Below are positions 43,201 to 52,649 of a DNA stretch of 64,000 bases, piece by piece. The DNA lies in assembly GCF_025660655.1 (NCBI RefSeq), contig NZ_JAOTIN010000009.1:1-64000 (forward strand), given 5' to 3'. Source of the DNA: Streptococcus sp. CSL10205-OR2 (GTDB lineage Bacteria > Bacillota > Bacilli > Lactobacillales > Streptococcaceae). The position numbers were made by a program, and so were the translations under genes. Positions within the stretch are counted from its first letter, which is position 1. Each line of letters starts with the position of its first letter. The notes under the pieces were generated by a model that had not been told where the DNA came from, did no database searches, and was given only the letters and a program-made list of their open reading frames with translations.

Positions 43201-44064
43201 ATGACTATGAAAATATCATTTAAAAACCACTATGGTAAAGTGACGGTCAAAGAACTGTTAGAAGAAAAATGCTTAATTCCTAGGAAAATTCGTCATTTTT
43301 TACGAATGAAAAAACATGTTTTCGTCAATGGTAAATCTGTTCATTGGCAAGAATGGGTTGAAAAAGAAGATCACGTTCTTTTATGGTTTGATGAAGAGGA
43401 TTATCCTGAAAAAACGATTCCCTTCGGGCAAAAAGAGCTTGTTGATTGTCTTTATGAAGACGAGCATCTTATTATCGTTAATAAACCTGAAGGAATGAAA
43501 ACTCATGGTAATGAACCTACTGAAATAGCCCTTCTCAATCATGTTTCTGCCTTTGTTGGACAAACGTGTTATGTTGTTCATCGTCTTGATATGGAAACGA
43601 GTGGGCTTGTCATGTTTGCTAAAAATCCTTTTATCCTACCAATTTTAAATCGTTTATTAGAACAAAAAAAGATAAAACGAGACTATCTGGCACTTGTTTG
43701 CAATCATTTTCCACAAACGACAATGACATTTAAGGATAAGATAGGGCGCCACAGACACGATAGACGAAAACGAGTGGTTGATGAACGAAATGGACGAACA
43801 GCTCTAACAACGGTTGAACCTCTTCAATATTTTCCCAAAACAACACTTGTTAGATGTCAATTGGAAACGGGAAGAACCCATCAAATTAGAGTTCACCTCG
43901 CCCATCATCACTATCCAATCGTTGGTGATCCCTTGTATCGTCCAAATCAGCCATATTCTCGCTTAATGCTTCATGCTTATCAACTGGATTTTAGACATCC
44001 TTTAACCCTTAAGACAATTAGTATCAAAAGTGACTCAGAAACCTTTCAAAAAGGACTTGCCTAG
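43201..44064 (+). CDS. RluA/RluD-family pseudouridine synthase
   Basis: Predicted to isomerise uridine in rRNA or tRNA. An S4-like N-terminal domain (about 1-75) precedes the catalytic domain with LIIVNKPEGMKTHG, VVHRLDMETSGLVMFAKN (catalytic Asp in HRLD) and LETGRTHQIRVHLAHHHYPIVGDPLY. Length is 287 residues. It is divergent from pbp2A. The target base is not predictable. The stop codon lies within its terminator. Confidence 0.92.
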   Translation: MTMKISFKNHYGKVTVKELLEEKCLIPRKIRHFLRMKKHVFVNGKSVHWQEWVEKEDHVLLWFDEEDYPEKTIPFGQKELVDCLYEDEHLIIVNKPEGMKTHGNEPTEIALLNHVSAFVGQTCYVVHRLDMETSGLVMFAKNPFILPILNRLLEQKKIKRDYLALVCNHFPQTTMTFKDKIGRHRHDRRKRVVDERNGRTALTTVEPLQYFPKTTLVRCQLETGRTHQIRVHLAHHHYPIVGDPLYRPNQPYSRLMLHAYQLDFRHPLTLKTISIKSDSETFQKGLA

Positions 44065-44076
44065 GCAAGTCCTTTT
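44049..44076 (+). terminator. Bidirectional terminator overlapping the RluD-type stop
   Basis: A near-perfect palindrome: AAAAGGACTTGCC with its complement around TAGG, U-run on both strands. The stop TAG (44062-44064) lies at its centre. It probably also ends the convergent gene at 44093-45742. Confidence 0.85.
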
Positions 44077-44092
44077 GGTTTCGTCTAATAAC

Positions 44093-45742
44093 TTAGTTAA
44101 TCTTACTCATCTTAGGACTAATATAACCTTGCGAATAATCAATGGCTTGGTCTTTTGAACCTGACCAAATAACGAGATTAATTTCATTTTCCTTGATGAT
44201 AATACCATAATCATAGACGATATTAACGCCTCCTAAACCTGGTAAAATCGTGAAGGTGTTAACATCAGTACCAGAAGCATACTTAAAGCGGTAGGTGTTT
44301 TCACCCGTCTCAATCAATTCTTCTACCTTGGCTGTTCCAACTTCATCTTTTTTATCTTTATCATTAAAGACGGTTTTCTTTGAAACAGTTCCGTCTTCTG
44401 CAAAGGTTAGCGTTGCAGTATAATCTTTATCCTTGACTTGCCATGTTCCGATGAGTTGTTTAGGAAAAACACCTGGTCTTTTCACTTGGTTATTCTCACT
44501 TACTAAGGCTAGAGGAATATGACCGCCTTTGGCAAAAAGCATGCCATCTTTGGTTACCTTGATAATGGCTTCACCTGTTAAGCTTTGATAGAGATGTCCT
44601 GTTGTGCCATTTTGTGGGTCTGTAGAGACATCATAATAATAATCATAGGTGGTTGAATAGTTAAGAGCATAACTATCAACGCCAACTTGAGTGACACTAT
44701 TTATCACAATTTCTGGGATTGACAAACTTGAAGCTCTTCTTGGGTCTGTTTGCGTTTTAGCTTTGATGCTGTCTTTCAACAATTTATAGTAATCATTATT
44801 AGCACCATTTTCAAAAACGGTGGCAATATCAGCGGCATCTTGACCACTACTGTAGTAAACGAGCAATTTATTAAAGGATTCCACTAAAACCTGACCGGCT
44901 TTTTCAACATCAAGAGCCTTGTCGCTATTTAATTCGACAACAGCATTATCAGCAATATCACTCATAGCAACTTTATTTGATATCAAGTCCCCATCTGGAA
45001 ATTGCTTTTTGACATAAACGTCTACAGAATCAGATGTAGGGTATTCTGAAACATCGAACTCACCTTCTTTGAGACTGCCAATTCGTCTATCACTGAAGTA
45101 GAGTTCACCTGCTGTAATGTTGCTTTTTACCTTGAAGGTTTTAAAGCGCACACTCAAATCAATCGTGTTTTCAACACCATCATAGCTCTTACTAATATCA
45201 ACTTTTTTCCCTTTATAAAACCCGCTGATAGACGCTTTGTAATCTGCCACCGGCAATTTATCTAGCGTCACACTATAGTCGTCACTGTTACTTTGAACAA
45301 CTTTTTTATCATTTAGTAAAATATCCATCTTATTAACGTTAGTTTTAATGGTCAGAGACATAGGCTTGACAGCTATCTTATAATCGGGAAAAATACCAAA
45401 CTTACTACCAACACTTTTGACATAGAGATTGGCCGATGCGTCTGCTTCTTGTAATTCTTTTTTTAAAGCTTCTTTTTCTTCTTGGTTTTCTAACTTGGTA
45501 AATGTTGTGTATTTGGCATCATTCATTGAGATGATGGTATTATCATCTGCCCAAACGATATAAGGTTTGATGTTTTCAAACACATCACCATCTTTACCCC
45601 TAGCAGCAATGTATCTATCAATACTGGCATCTTTGGAATAATAAGAAAATCCAGCTACTCCTAGTATAAAGATGAGGATACCTACGATGAGTAAACTAAT
45701 TTTAACCTTTTTCTTTTTGAGAAACGTTTTAAGAGTTTCCAT
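44093..45742 (-). CDS. TcaA-like membrane-anchored extracellular protein
   Basis: A 549-residue protein with a basic cytoplasmic start, one membrane span (about 14-33, ISLLIVGILIFILGVAGFSYY) and a large outer part. The outer part contains repeated beta domains (DYSVTLDKLPVADYKASISGFYKGKK) like those of the TcaA family, an NTF2-like region (VLVESFNKLLVYYSSG) and a C-terminal beta domain. TcaA proteins affect glycopeptide tolerance in staphylococci. An extended -10 TGTTATAAT lies about 55 bases upstream. The function here is unknown. Confidence 0.7.
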   Translation of the reverse strand: METLKTFLKKKKVKISLLIVGILIFILGVAGFSYYSKDASIDRYIAARGKDGDVFENIKPYIVWADDNTIISMNDAKYTTFTKLENQEEKEALKKELQEADASANLYVKSVGSKFGIFPDYKIAVKPMSLTIKTNVNKMDILLNDKKVVQSNSDDYSVTLDKLPVADYKASISGFYKGKKVDISKSYDGVENTIDLSVRFKTFKVKSNITAGELYFSDRRIGSLKEGEFDVSEYPTSDSVDVYVKKQFPDGDLISNKVAMSDIADNAVVELNSDKALDVEKAGQVLVESFNKLLVYYSSGQDAADIATVFENGANNDYYKLLKDSIKAKTQTDPRRASSLSIPEIVINSVTQVGVDSYALNYSTTYDYYYDVSTDPQNGTTGHLYQSLTGEAIIKVTKDGMLFAKGGHIPLALVSENNQVKRPGVFPKQLIGTWQVKDKDYTATLTFAEDGTVSKKTVFNDKDKKDEVGTAKVEELIETGENTYRFKYASGTDVNTFTILPGLGGVNIVYDYGIIIKENEINLVIWSGSKDQAIDYSQGYISPKMSKIN

Positions 45743-45968
45743 TTGCGTCTCCTTTGTTTAGTATAACACTGTTAATGTTATCATACTTATCCCCATTATA
45801 ACAAATTTAAGCTATAAGAAAAATCCAAGTGATGATATTAGTAAGAAAACTCTTCTTTTTTACCCAAAAATTGAGTTTGGCAACTTAAATCTAGTGTCTT
45901 TCATTAGTTTATTCGAAAAAACAACCCCCTTTTTGCCCCTTTTCTCTGAAAAAAGATTTTAAAACAAG

Positions 45969-45996
45969 CAAAAACCCTTGATAGACAAGGGTTTCT
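45969..45996 (-). terminator. Intrinsic terminator after groEL
   Basis: Stem AAACCCTTG with CAAGGGTTT (45972-45980 with 45986-45994), U-run on the minus strand. Confidence 0.85.
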
Positions 45997-46005
45997 TTTT
46001 TATTT

Positions 46006-47923
<1,918 letters not shown>

Positions 47924-47946
47924 ATAATGCCTCCGCAAATATTTTG

Positions 47947-47973
47947 TTAGCACTCTTATCTATCGAGTGCTAA
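47947..47973 (-). promoter_or_regulatory. CIRCE operator (HrcA)
   Basis: Perfect TTAGCACTC-N9-GAGTGCTAA, the HrcA repressor site, in the groESL leader between the -10 and the groES ribosome site. Confidence 0.97.
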
Positions 47974-47984
47974 TTCCATCTCTT

Positions 47985-48013
47985 ATTGTATCACTTGGTC
48001 AAAAATAGTCAAG
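47985..48013 (-). promoter_or_regulatory. groESL promoter overlapped by a CtsR box
   Basis: Minus-strand -35 TTGACT (48007-48012), 16-base spacer, -10 TACAAT (47985-47990). On the plus strand, 47997-48013 reads GGTCAAA-AAT-AGTCAAG, one mismatch from the CtsR tandem heptad, and covers the -35. Together with CIRCE this suggests dual heat-shock control. Confidence 0.85.
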
Positions 48014-48049
48014 AAAAAAGCAATCGCAACGATTACTTTTTTTGTGATT

Positions 48050-48445
48050 TTAAAAAGGGAGTTCTTCTTCATCCAAGACCAGGTCAGCAATGTCACTAGA
48101 AATATTGTTTTCACGCATGGCACGTTGGGTTTTACTTTCTAATAATTGGAAAGAAGAACATAAGAGTTCACTAACATAGTGTGTTACCTTGTCTTTATCA
48201 TACTTTCTTGTTCGCCACTCACCATCAACAGCGATAAGACTGCCTTTAGTACCGTAGCTAACAAGAACTTCTGCTAGTTTCCCCCAGACAACCACTGAAA
48301 TAAAATCAGTCTCTCTTTCACCATCTTTTCCTTTGAAGCGCCTGCCAACAGCCAAAGTCGCTCTTGTGACACTTTTTTCATTGGGTGTGGTAACCAGTTC
48401 AGGTGTGGCTGTTAGCCTACCAATCATAATTGCTTTATTGTACAT
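48050..48445 (-). CDS. ssbB: Competence-type single-strand DNA-binding protein SsbB
   Basis: OB-fold protein that protects single-stranded DNA taken up during transformation. The start MYNKAIMIGRLTATPELVTT and the core TDFISVVVWGKLAEVL are typical. At 131 residues it lacks the long glycine-rich linker of the housekeeping SsbA yet ends in an acidic EEELPF tail. The ComX CIN-box 20 bases upstream supports the competence role. AGGAGG precedes the start. Confidence 0.9.
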   Translation of the reverse strand: MYNKAIMIGRLTATPELVTTPNEKSVTRATLAVGRRFKGKDGERETDFISVVVWGKLAEVLVSYGTKGSLIAVDGEWRTRKYDKDKVTHYVSELLCSSFQLLESKTQRAMRENNISSDIADLVLDEEELPF

Positions 48446-48465
48446 TTATCGTCCTCCTATCTCTT

Positions 48466-48473
48466 TATTCGAA
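48466..48473 (-). promoter_or_regulatory. ComX/SigX CIN-box
   Basis: Minus strand TTCGAATA, which fits the TNCGAATA -10 element read by the alternative sigma factor ComX. It lies about 20 bases before ssbB, the expected place for a late-competence promoter. Confidence 0.75.
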
Positions 48474-48524
48474 ATAGAACGAGAAAAATAAGAGACATTT
48501 TAGTTCCTACCATTCTTTGAAAAA

Positions 48525-48551
48525 GAAAAGAGAAGACTTTTTGTCTTCTCT
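48525..48551 (-). terminator. Intrinsic terminator after ytpR
   Basis: Stem AGAGAAGAC with GTCTTCTCT, loop of five T, U-rich minus-strand exit. It separates ytpR from ssbB. Confidence 0.8.
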
Positions 48552-48571
48552 ACTTATCTTTTTATACTTTT

Positions 48572-49195
48572 TTACTGCCAGTGTTTTTTAACATCAAAAG
48601 CTTCACCAACGATGGCACTATCATCTAACTCGATAATGCCTCTTTTTTGTGGCGCATTAGGAAGGGCTAATTCTCGTGGTGAGCACATCATCCCAAAGCT
48701 ATCTTCACCTCTTAGTTTTCCTGAGAAGATAAGACTGCCATTTGGCATCATTGCACCTGGTAGGGCAACAATTGTTTTAAGACCAACGCGAGCATTTGGT
48801 GCACCAGCAACAATTTGAATCTCTTTATCTGCAGCAACTTTCACTTGGCAGATATTGAGGTGGTCACTATCAGGATGAGCTGCCATAGCTACAATTTCAC
48901 CAACAACAAAACTTGGTTCTTGAGGATTTTCTAAAGATTCAGAAAAACCAGCTTTTGCTATTTCTTGATTAAACGCAGCAACTTGATCATCAGAAAGTGT
49001 GATGTGGCCACTACCTTCAATCGCTGTCACTTCTGAGGCATCAAAAATATTCCATGCTACTGTTTCCTTAGTATCTTGTAAAAAGACACGCGCTACACGC
49101 CCTTTTCTCTCAACAGCTACACGTTTGCCTTCATCATTAGCCACAATAACCATCAAGACATCGCCAACATGCTCTTTATTATAAGTGAAAATCAT
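48572..49195 (-). CDS. ytpR: YtpR-family tRNA-binding domain protein
   Basis: A 207-residue protein whose C-terminal ~110 residues form an EMAP/Trbp111-like tRNA-binding domain, as at the N-terminus of PheT (GEIVAMAAHPDSDHLNICQVK, then GAPNARVG and GKLRGEDSFGMMCSPRELAL). The N-terminal part is a small DUF4479-type domain. No synthetase domain follows, so this is a free-standing tRNA binder of unclear role. It lies nine bases after a thioredoxin-like gene. Confidence 0.9.
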   Translation of the reverse strand: MIFTYNKEHVGDVLMVIVANDEGKRVAVERKGRVARVFLQDTKETVAWNIFDASEVTAIEGSGHITLSDDQVAAFNQEIAKAGFSESLENPQEPSFVVGEIVAMAAHPDSDHLNICQVKVAADKEIQIVAGAPNARVGLKTIVALPGAMMPNGSLIFSGKLRGEDSFGMMCSPRELALPNAPQKRGIIELDDSAIVGEAFDVKKHWQ

Positions 49196-49204
49196 AGTTC
49201 CCCC

Positions 49205-49522
49205 TTAGCCTAAACTTGCTAAAAATTGATTGATTTCATCTTTGGTTTTACGATCTTTATTAACAAGTCGTCCCAACTCTTTACCATTTTGAGTGACGAC
49301 AAAACTTGGAATACCAAAAATATCCCATTTTTGAGCTAATGGCATGTATTTGTCACGATCAACCTCTACAAAAACAAACGAGTCATTCTCTGCTTCAATT
49401 TCTGGCATTTGAGGATGGATAAAACGGCAATCACCACACCAACCGGCTGTGAAAAAGAGGACCAATTTGTCTGGACCTTCTACTAGTTCTGCTATTTCTT
49501 CTAAAGATTTTGGAATAATCAT
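49205..49522 (-). CDS. Thioredoxin-family protein with WCGDC site
   Basis: A 105-residue thioredoxin fold without signal peptide. The redox site is GWCGDCRF at about 28-35, so Pro of the classical CGPC is replaced by Asp. The cis-Pro is present in GIPSF. It overlaps the upstream gene by four bases (ATGA) and precedes ytpR by nine, forming a small operon of three genes common in streptococci. The redox partner is unknown. Confidence 0.88.
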   Translation of the reverse strand: MIIPKSLEEIAELVEGPDKLVLFFTAGWCGDCRFIHPQMPEIEAENDSFVFVEVDRDKYMPLAQKWDIFGIPSFVVTQNGKELGRLVNKDRKTKDEINQFLASLG

Positions 49523-49815
49523 TGTTCACTCTCCTTATAATTAATATCGCCATCTAGATAATGAAAGAAAAAAGTGATCTCATCATCAAAGACAACTCCC
49601 CCTTGTGCTTCTTTTTTAGCAGGGTTAAATGAACTGATATAAACCACCTTAATCACGCCAAAAGAAGCAAAAAAAGAGCGCACTTCATCCAAAATCTCAG
49701 ATTCCGTTTTTTGATTCTTAACTTGTTTTTTATGGCCTAAAAAAGCGGCAATACCTAAAAATGCTGGTGTCCCCAATAATAAGCCTGTGGATAACCAAAA
49801 TTTCTTTTTATTCAT
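49519..49815 (-). CDS. DUF4651-family membrane-anchored small protein
   Basis: A 98-residue protein with an N-terminal membrane helix (about 7-26, WLSTGLLLGTPAFLGIAAFLG) and a short outer or inner domain (ILDEVRSFFASFGVIKVVYISSFN). It matches a small family I know only as DUF4651, always next to this thioredoxin-like gene. The four-base overlap suggests coupled translation; function unknown. Confidence 0.8.
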   Translation of the reverse strand: MNKKKFWLSTGLLLGTPAFLGIAAFLGHKKQVKNQKTESEILDEVRSFFASFGVIKVVYISSFNPAKKEAQGGVVFDDEITFFFHYLDGDINYKESEQ

Positions 49816-49904
49816 ACCTTATATTCTAACATAATTCTCTTATTTTTTAAGCTTAAAATGCTTTTAATTTTTGTTATAATAGAAACTATAGAAATGAGGT
49901 ATAT

Positions 49905-50972
49905 ATGACAGCATTATTTAATAAAATTAAAGAAGTCACAGAATTAGACGGTATTGCAGGCTACGAACACACTGTTCGCGACTTTTTACGCCAAAAAATG
50001 ACACCATTTGTTGATAGCGTAGAAACAGATGGTCTGGGTGGTATTTTTGGTATCAAAAACAGTCAAGCAACTGATGCGCCACGCATAATGGTGGCTGCTC
50101 ACATGGATGAAGTTGGTTTTATGGTAAGTGAGATTAAATCAGATGGTACCATACGTGTCGTTCCAATCGGTGGTTGGAATCCCCTTGTGATTAGCTCACA
50201 ACGCTTCACCCTCTACACAAGAAGTGGACAAGCCATTCCTTTAATTTCTGGCTCAGTGCCTCCACACCTCCTAAGAGGAACAGGCAGTACACCTAGCCTC
50301 CCTCAAGTATCAGACATTATCTTTGATGGTGGCTTCACGGATAAAAAAGAAGCAGAAACCTTTGGCATCACACCTGGTGACATTATTGTCCCAGCGTCTG
50401 AAACAATCCTTACTGCCAACCAAAAAAACATCATCAGTAAGGCTTGGGACAACCGTTACGGTGTCTTAATGGTGACTGAACTCCTTGAAAACCTAAAAGA
50501 TACCAAACTGTCAAATACCTTGATTGCTGGTGCTAACGTTCAAGAAGAAGTCGGTCTTCGCGGTGCCCATGTCTCAGCGACTAAGTTTGACCCAGAACTG
50601 TTCTTTGCAGTTGACTGCTCACCTGCAGGTGATGTTTATGGTGACCAAGGCAAAGTCGGTGACGGTACTCTCATTCGCTTCTACGATCCAGGACACATCA
50701 TGCTCAAAGACATGCGTGATTTCCTCCTTGACACGGCTGAGTCTGCTGGTATTAAATATCAGTATTACACAGGAAAAGGAGGGACAGATGCCGGAGCAGC
50801 TCACCTTAAAAATGGTGGGATTCCGTCTACAACCATTGGCGTTTGTGCTCGCTATATCCACTCACACCAAACACTCTATGCGATGGATGACTTCCTAGAA
50901 GCACAAGCCTACCTCCAAGCAATCATCAAACGCCTTGATCGCTCTACGGTCAATACGATTAAAGGTTACTAA
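49905..50972 (+). CDS. pepA: M42-family glutamyl aminopeptidase
   Basis: Cobalt/zinc aminopeptidase that releases N-terminal Glu or Asp, part of peptide nutrition. Metal ligands and catalytic residues are visible in VAAHMDEVGFM (His, Asp), SKAWDNRYG (Asp), QEEVGLRGA (Glu pair), AVDCSPA (Asp) and YIHSHQTLYAMDD (His). Length is 355 residues. A TGTTATAAT promoter (TATAAT 49875-49880) and GAGG site precede it. Confidence 0.94.
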   Translation: MTALFNKIKEVTELDGIAGYEHTVRDFLRQKMTPFVDSVETDGLGGIFGIKNSQATDAPRIMVAAHMDEVGFMVSEIKSDGTIRVVPIGGWNPLVISSQRFTLYTRSGQAIPLISGSVPPHLLRGTGSTPSLPQVSDIIFDGGFTDKKEAETFGITPGDIIVPASETILTANQKNIISKAWDNRYGVLMVTELLENLKDTKLSNTLIAGANVQEEVGLRGAHVSATKFDPELFFAVDCSPAGDVYGDQGKVGDGTLIRFYDPGHIMLKDMRDFLLDTAESAGIKYQYYTGKGGTDAGAAHLKNGGIPSTTIGVCARYIHSHQTLYAMDDFLEAQAYLQAIIKRLDRSTVNTIKGY

Positions 50973-50980
50973 GAAAACAA

Positions 50981-51009
50981 AAAACATTTGAGACAATCTC
51001 AAATGTTTT
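50981..51009 (+). terminator. Intrinsic terminator after pepA
   Basis: Perfect 13-bp stem AAAACATTTGAGA with its complement, 3-base loop, ending in six T. The convergent CPBP gene ends 20 bases further on and may use it too. Confidence 0.9.
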
Positions 51010-51029
51010 TTATTGTTGTCGTAGAATGA

Positions 51030-51707
51030 TTAACCCATTTGCGTCATAATTAAGAAAAAAGCAATCAGATTATTGACAAAATGAAGCAAGATGCTGTATT
51101 CAATTCTCTTTGTCTTATAAACTACAAAAGTTAGAGCAGTACTCATCAGTCCATAAATAATAAAACTACCAAGATTTGTCGGCATATGAAATAGTGCAAA
51201 CAAAATACCACCAACGATTAAGCCAAGAGTTGGTCGATTTTTAAAAAGATAGTGCGGTAAGAACTTTCTAAACAAGAGTTCTTCCATGACAGGTGCTGCA
51301 AGGACAATCATGACAAACATGATAACCATAGGGACACGACTGATTAAATCAAGGATGATTTGCTGATTATCAGTTGTTGCCTGCCCATCAGCAGATATGA
51401 AAAGACTACCTAGTATACTACCAAGCAATATCACTGGATAACCAATAGCAACAACAAGGAGAGTTATGATGGGTGATAGTTTTTCCTTAAGCGAGATAAA
51501 CTGCTTTTTAATGGCAAAATAAAGAAAAGCAAAAATAGTGGCTAACTGTATCAAAACAGTCACGATAATTTGAAAAAGATCAAAATCACTATTCACTAGT
51601 TGATTCATACTGACAAAAAAGCCAATCGGTATCTGTCCTAAAATAAGAACCCCTGTCCAAAGCAACAAAACAAGAATGCCAAAAGCAATTGATTTTAATT
51701 TATTCAT
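51030..51707 (-). CDS. CPBP-family intramembrane protease
   Basis: A 225-residue protein with about six to seven membrane segments. Motif 1 is EELLFRKFL, motif 2 LFALFHMPTN, and motif 3 has LLHFVNN, so the Glu/His site of the CAAX-type protease family is intact. It follows a small membrane protein and an XRE regulator in a likely three-gene unit, an arrangement that in Firmicutes often concerns peptide immunity or stress. Role inferred. Confidence 0.85.
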   Translation of the reverse strand: MNKLKSIAFGILVLLLWTGVLILGQIPIGFFVSMNQLVNSDFDLFQIIVTVLIQLATIFAFLYFAIKKQFISLKEKLSPIITLLVVAIGYPVILLGSILGSLFISADGQATTDNQQIILDLISRVPMVIMFVMIVLAAPVMEELLFRKFLPHYLFKNRPTLGLIVGGILFALFHMPTNLGSFIIYGLMSTALTFVVYKTKRIEYSILLHFVNNLIAFFLIMTQMG

Positions 51708-51724
51708 TTTCTAATAATAACCCC

Positions 51725-52174
51725 TTAAAGTAATTTTTCTAATAATAATTTGATGAGTAAAAATCCGTAGACATGTATAGCAATGATAACCAAGAGTAGT
51801 AACTGAAGTGAAATGGCAAGATGAAAAAAAGACTGTAAAAAAACTAAAACGATAAGTAAGAGCGTTTCAATGACATAAGTGATTTGAGCTGCCAAATTTT
51901 GAAGATAGGATTGACGTTCATCAGCAAACTTGACATAAAAAGCATCAAATCTTTTCTTATTGGTAATCAAATACCATTGATAGAGACTGACAACGATAAT
52001 AGCTAGTGAAAAACCAAACCAAAAATTATGATAAAAATTTGATAGATGCTGGTTGATTGGAAATAAAAGTAAGACAATTCCCAGTAAAATTCCTATCAAA
52101 GCCTGCCAAAACATTACCCGTTTCACTTTTTTCCGTGTTTTCTTTTGAAAAAGAAAATAACTGATTAAAAACAT
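51725..52174 (-). CDS. Small four-span membrane protein
   Basis: A 149-residue hydrophobic protein with about four membrane helices (FWQALIGILLGIVLLLF, FWFGFSLAIIVVSLY, ETLLLIVLVFLQSFF, LQLLLLVIIAIHVYG). Between helices 2 and 3 is a charged loop (KKRFDAFYVKFADERQSYL). It starts two bases after the XRE gene, a pairing seen with DUF3278- or DUF2178-type proteins, but I am not sure of the family. Confidence 0.65.
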   Translation of the reverse strand: MFLISYFLFQKKTRKKVKRVMFWQALIGILLGIVLLLFPINQHLSNFYHNFWFGFSLAIIVVSLYQWYLITNKKRFDAFYVKFADERQSYLQNLAAQITYVIETLLLIVLVFLQSFFHLAISLQLLLLVIIAIHVYGFLLIKLLLEKLL

Positions 52175-52176
52175 TA

Positions 52177-52380
52177 CTAATCCTCGTCTTCCTCAAATAA
52201 AAAAATATCCTCAATGGAACGATTAAAAAATTTGGCAATCTTAAAGGCCAATTCTAACGACGCCGTATACCTCCCCCTTTCAAGAGAGATGATCGTCTGG
52301 CGCGTGACATCTAAAGACTCCGCTAGTTCTGCTTGACTGAGCTTTTGCGCCTTTCTCAGTTCCTGAATTCTCGTTTTCAT
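52177..52380 (-). CDS. XRE-family transcriptional regulator
   Basis: A 67-residue Cro/CI helix-turn-helix protein (LRKAQKLSQAELAESLDVTRQTIISLERG), of the small group with tail ending in acidic residues (FEEDED) that controls membrane-protein neighbours. It leads the XRE-membrane protein-CPBP unit. An imperfect inverted repeat about 26-45 bases upstream could be its operator. Confidence 0.88.
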   Translation of the reverse strand: MKTRIQELRKAQKLSQAELAESLDVTRQTIISLERGRYTASLELAFKIAKFFNRSIEDIFLFEEDED

Positions 52381-52405
52381 CTTTTTTTCTTTCTATCAAT
52401 ACCAA

Positions 52406-52425
52406 ATGTATAGTTCGCTTTACAT
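52406..52425 (-). promoter_or_regulatory. Candidate operator of the XRE regulator
   Basis: A 20-base imperfect inverted repeat, ATGTATAG-TTCG-CTTTACAT (one mismatch per arm), overlapping a possible minus-strand -10 TATACA. Autoregulation is an inference. Confidence 0.45.
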
Positions 52426-52471
52426 TATTAGTATAATCGCCAGACGATGTTTTGTCAAGATTTTAAGACTG

Positions 52472-52502
52472 AAAAAACGGTTAGACAAAAAGTCTAACCG
52501 TT
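52472..52502 (-). terminator. Strong terminator after the orphan coding fragment
   Basis: Perfect 11-bp stem AACGGTTAGAC with GTCTAACCGTT, loop AAAAA, then a U-run on the minus strand. It lies five bases after the fragment stop and would end transcripts from the qat genes. Confidence 0.9.
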
Positions 52503-52507
52503 AGTTG

Positions 52508-52642
52508 TTAAAGCTTAAAGTCTTTTAAAAAGTTTTCCAACTCTGTCTGTGCTTCTGGTGTTGTGCCTTTTAGTTGTCCAAGCATGCTCATCAAGTCTTG
52601 GCTTTGCTGTTCTATGTTATGGATAAGAAAATAGAGAGACAA
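52508..52642 (-). pseudogene. Orphan C-terminal coding fragment at the island edge
   Basis: After the qatD stop the minus strand stays open for 44 codons between a TGA (52643-52645) and a TAA, with no usable start. The peptide contains QQSQDLMSMLGQLKG and ends ENFLKDFKL, with good codon use and an adjoining terminator, so it looks like the true end of a lost gene. I do not recognise the family. By position it may come from the same older locus as the hsdR remnant at the other edge. Confidence 0.55.
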
Positions 52643-52649
52643 TCACTTC

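Noticed and set aside
45860..45904. A 14-codon open frame just after the CIN-box-like motif at 45,910, which could look like a peptide pheromone
   Set aside because: It has no ribosome site and no signal or aromatic C-terminus like known XIP peptides, and it lacks a comR-type neighbour.
52026..52238. Minus-strand open frame of 70 codons overlapping the XRE and membrane protein genes
   Set aside because: It lies in another frame across two well-supported genes and has no ribosome site or recognisable sequence.
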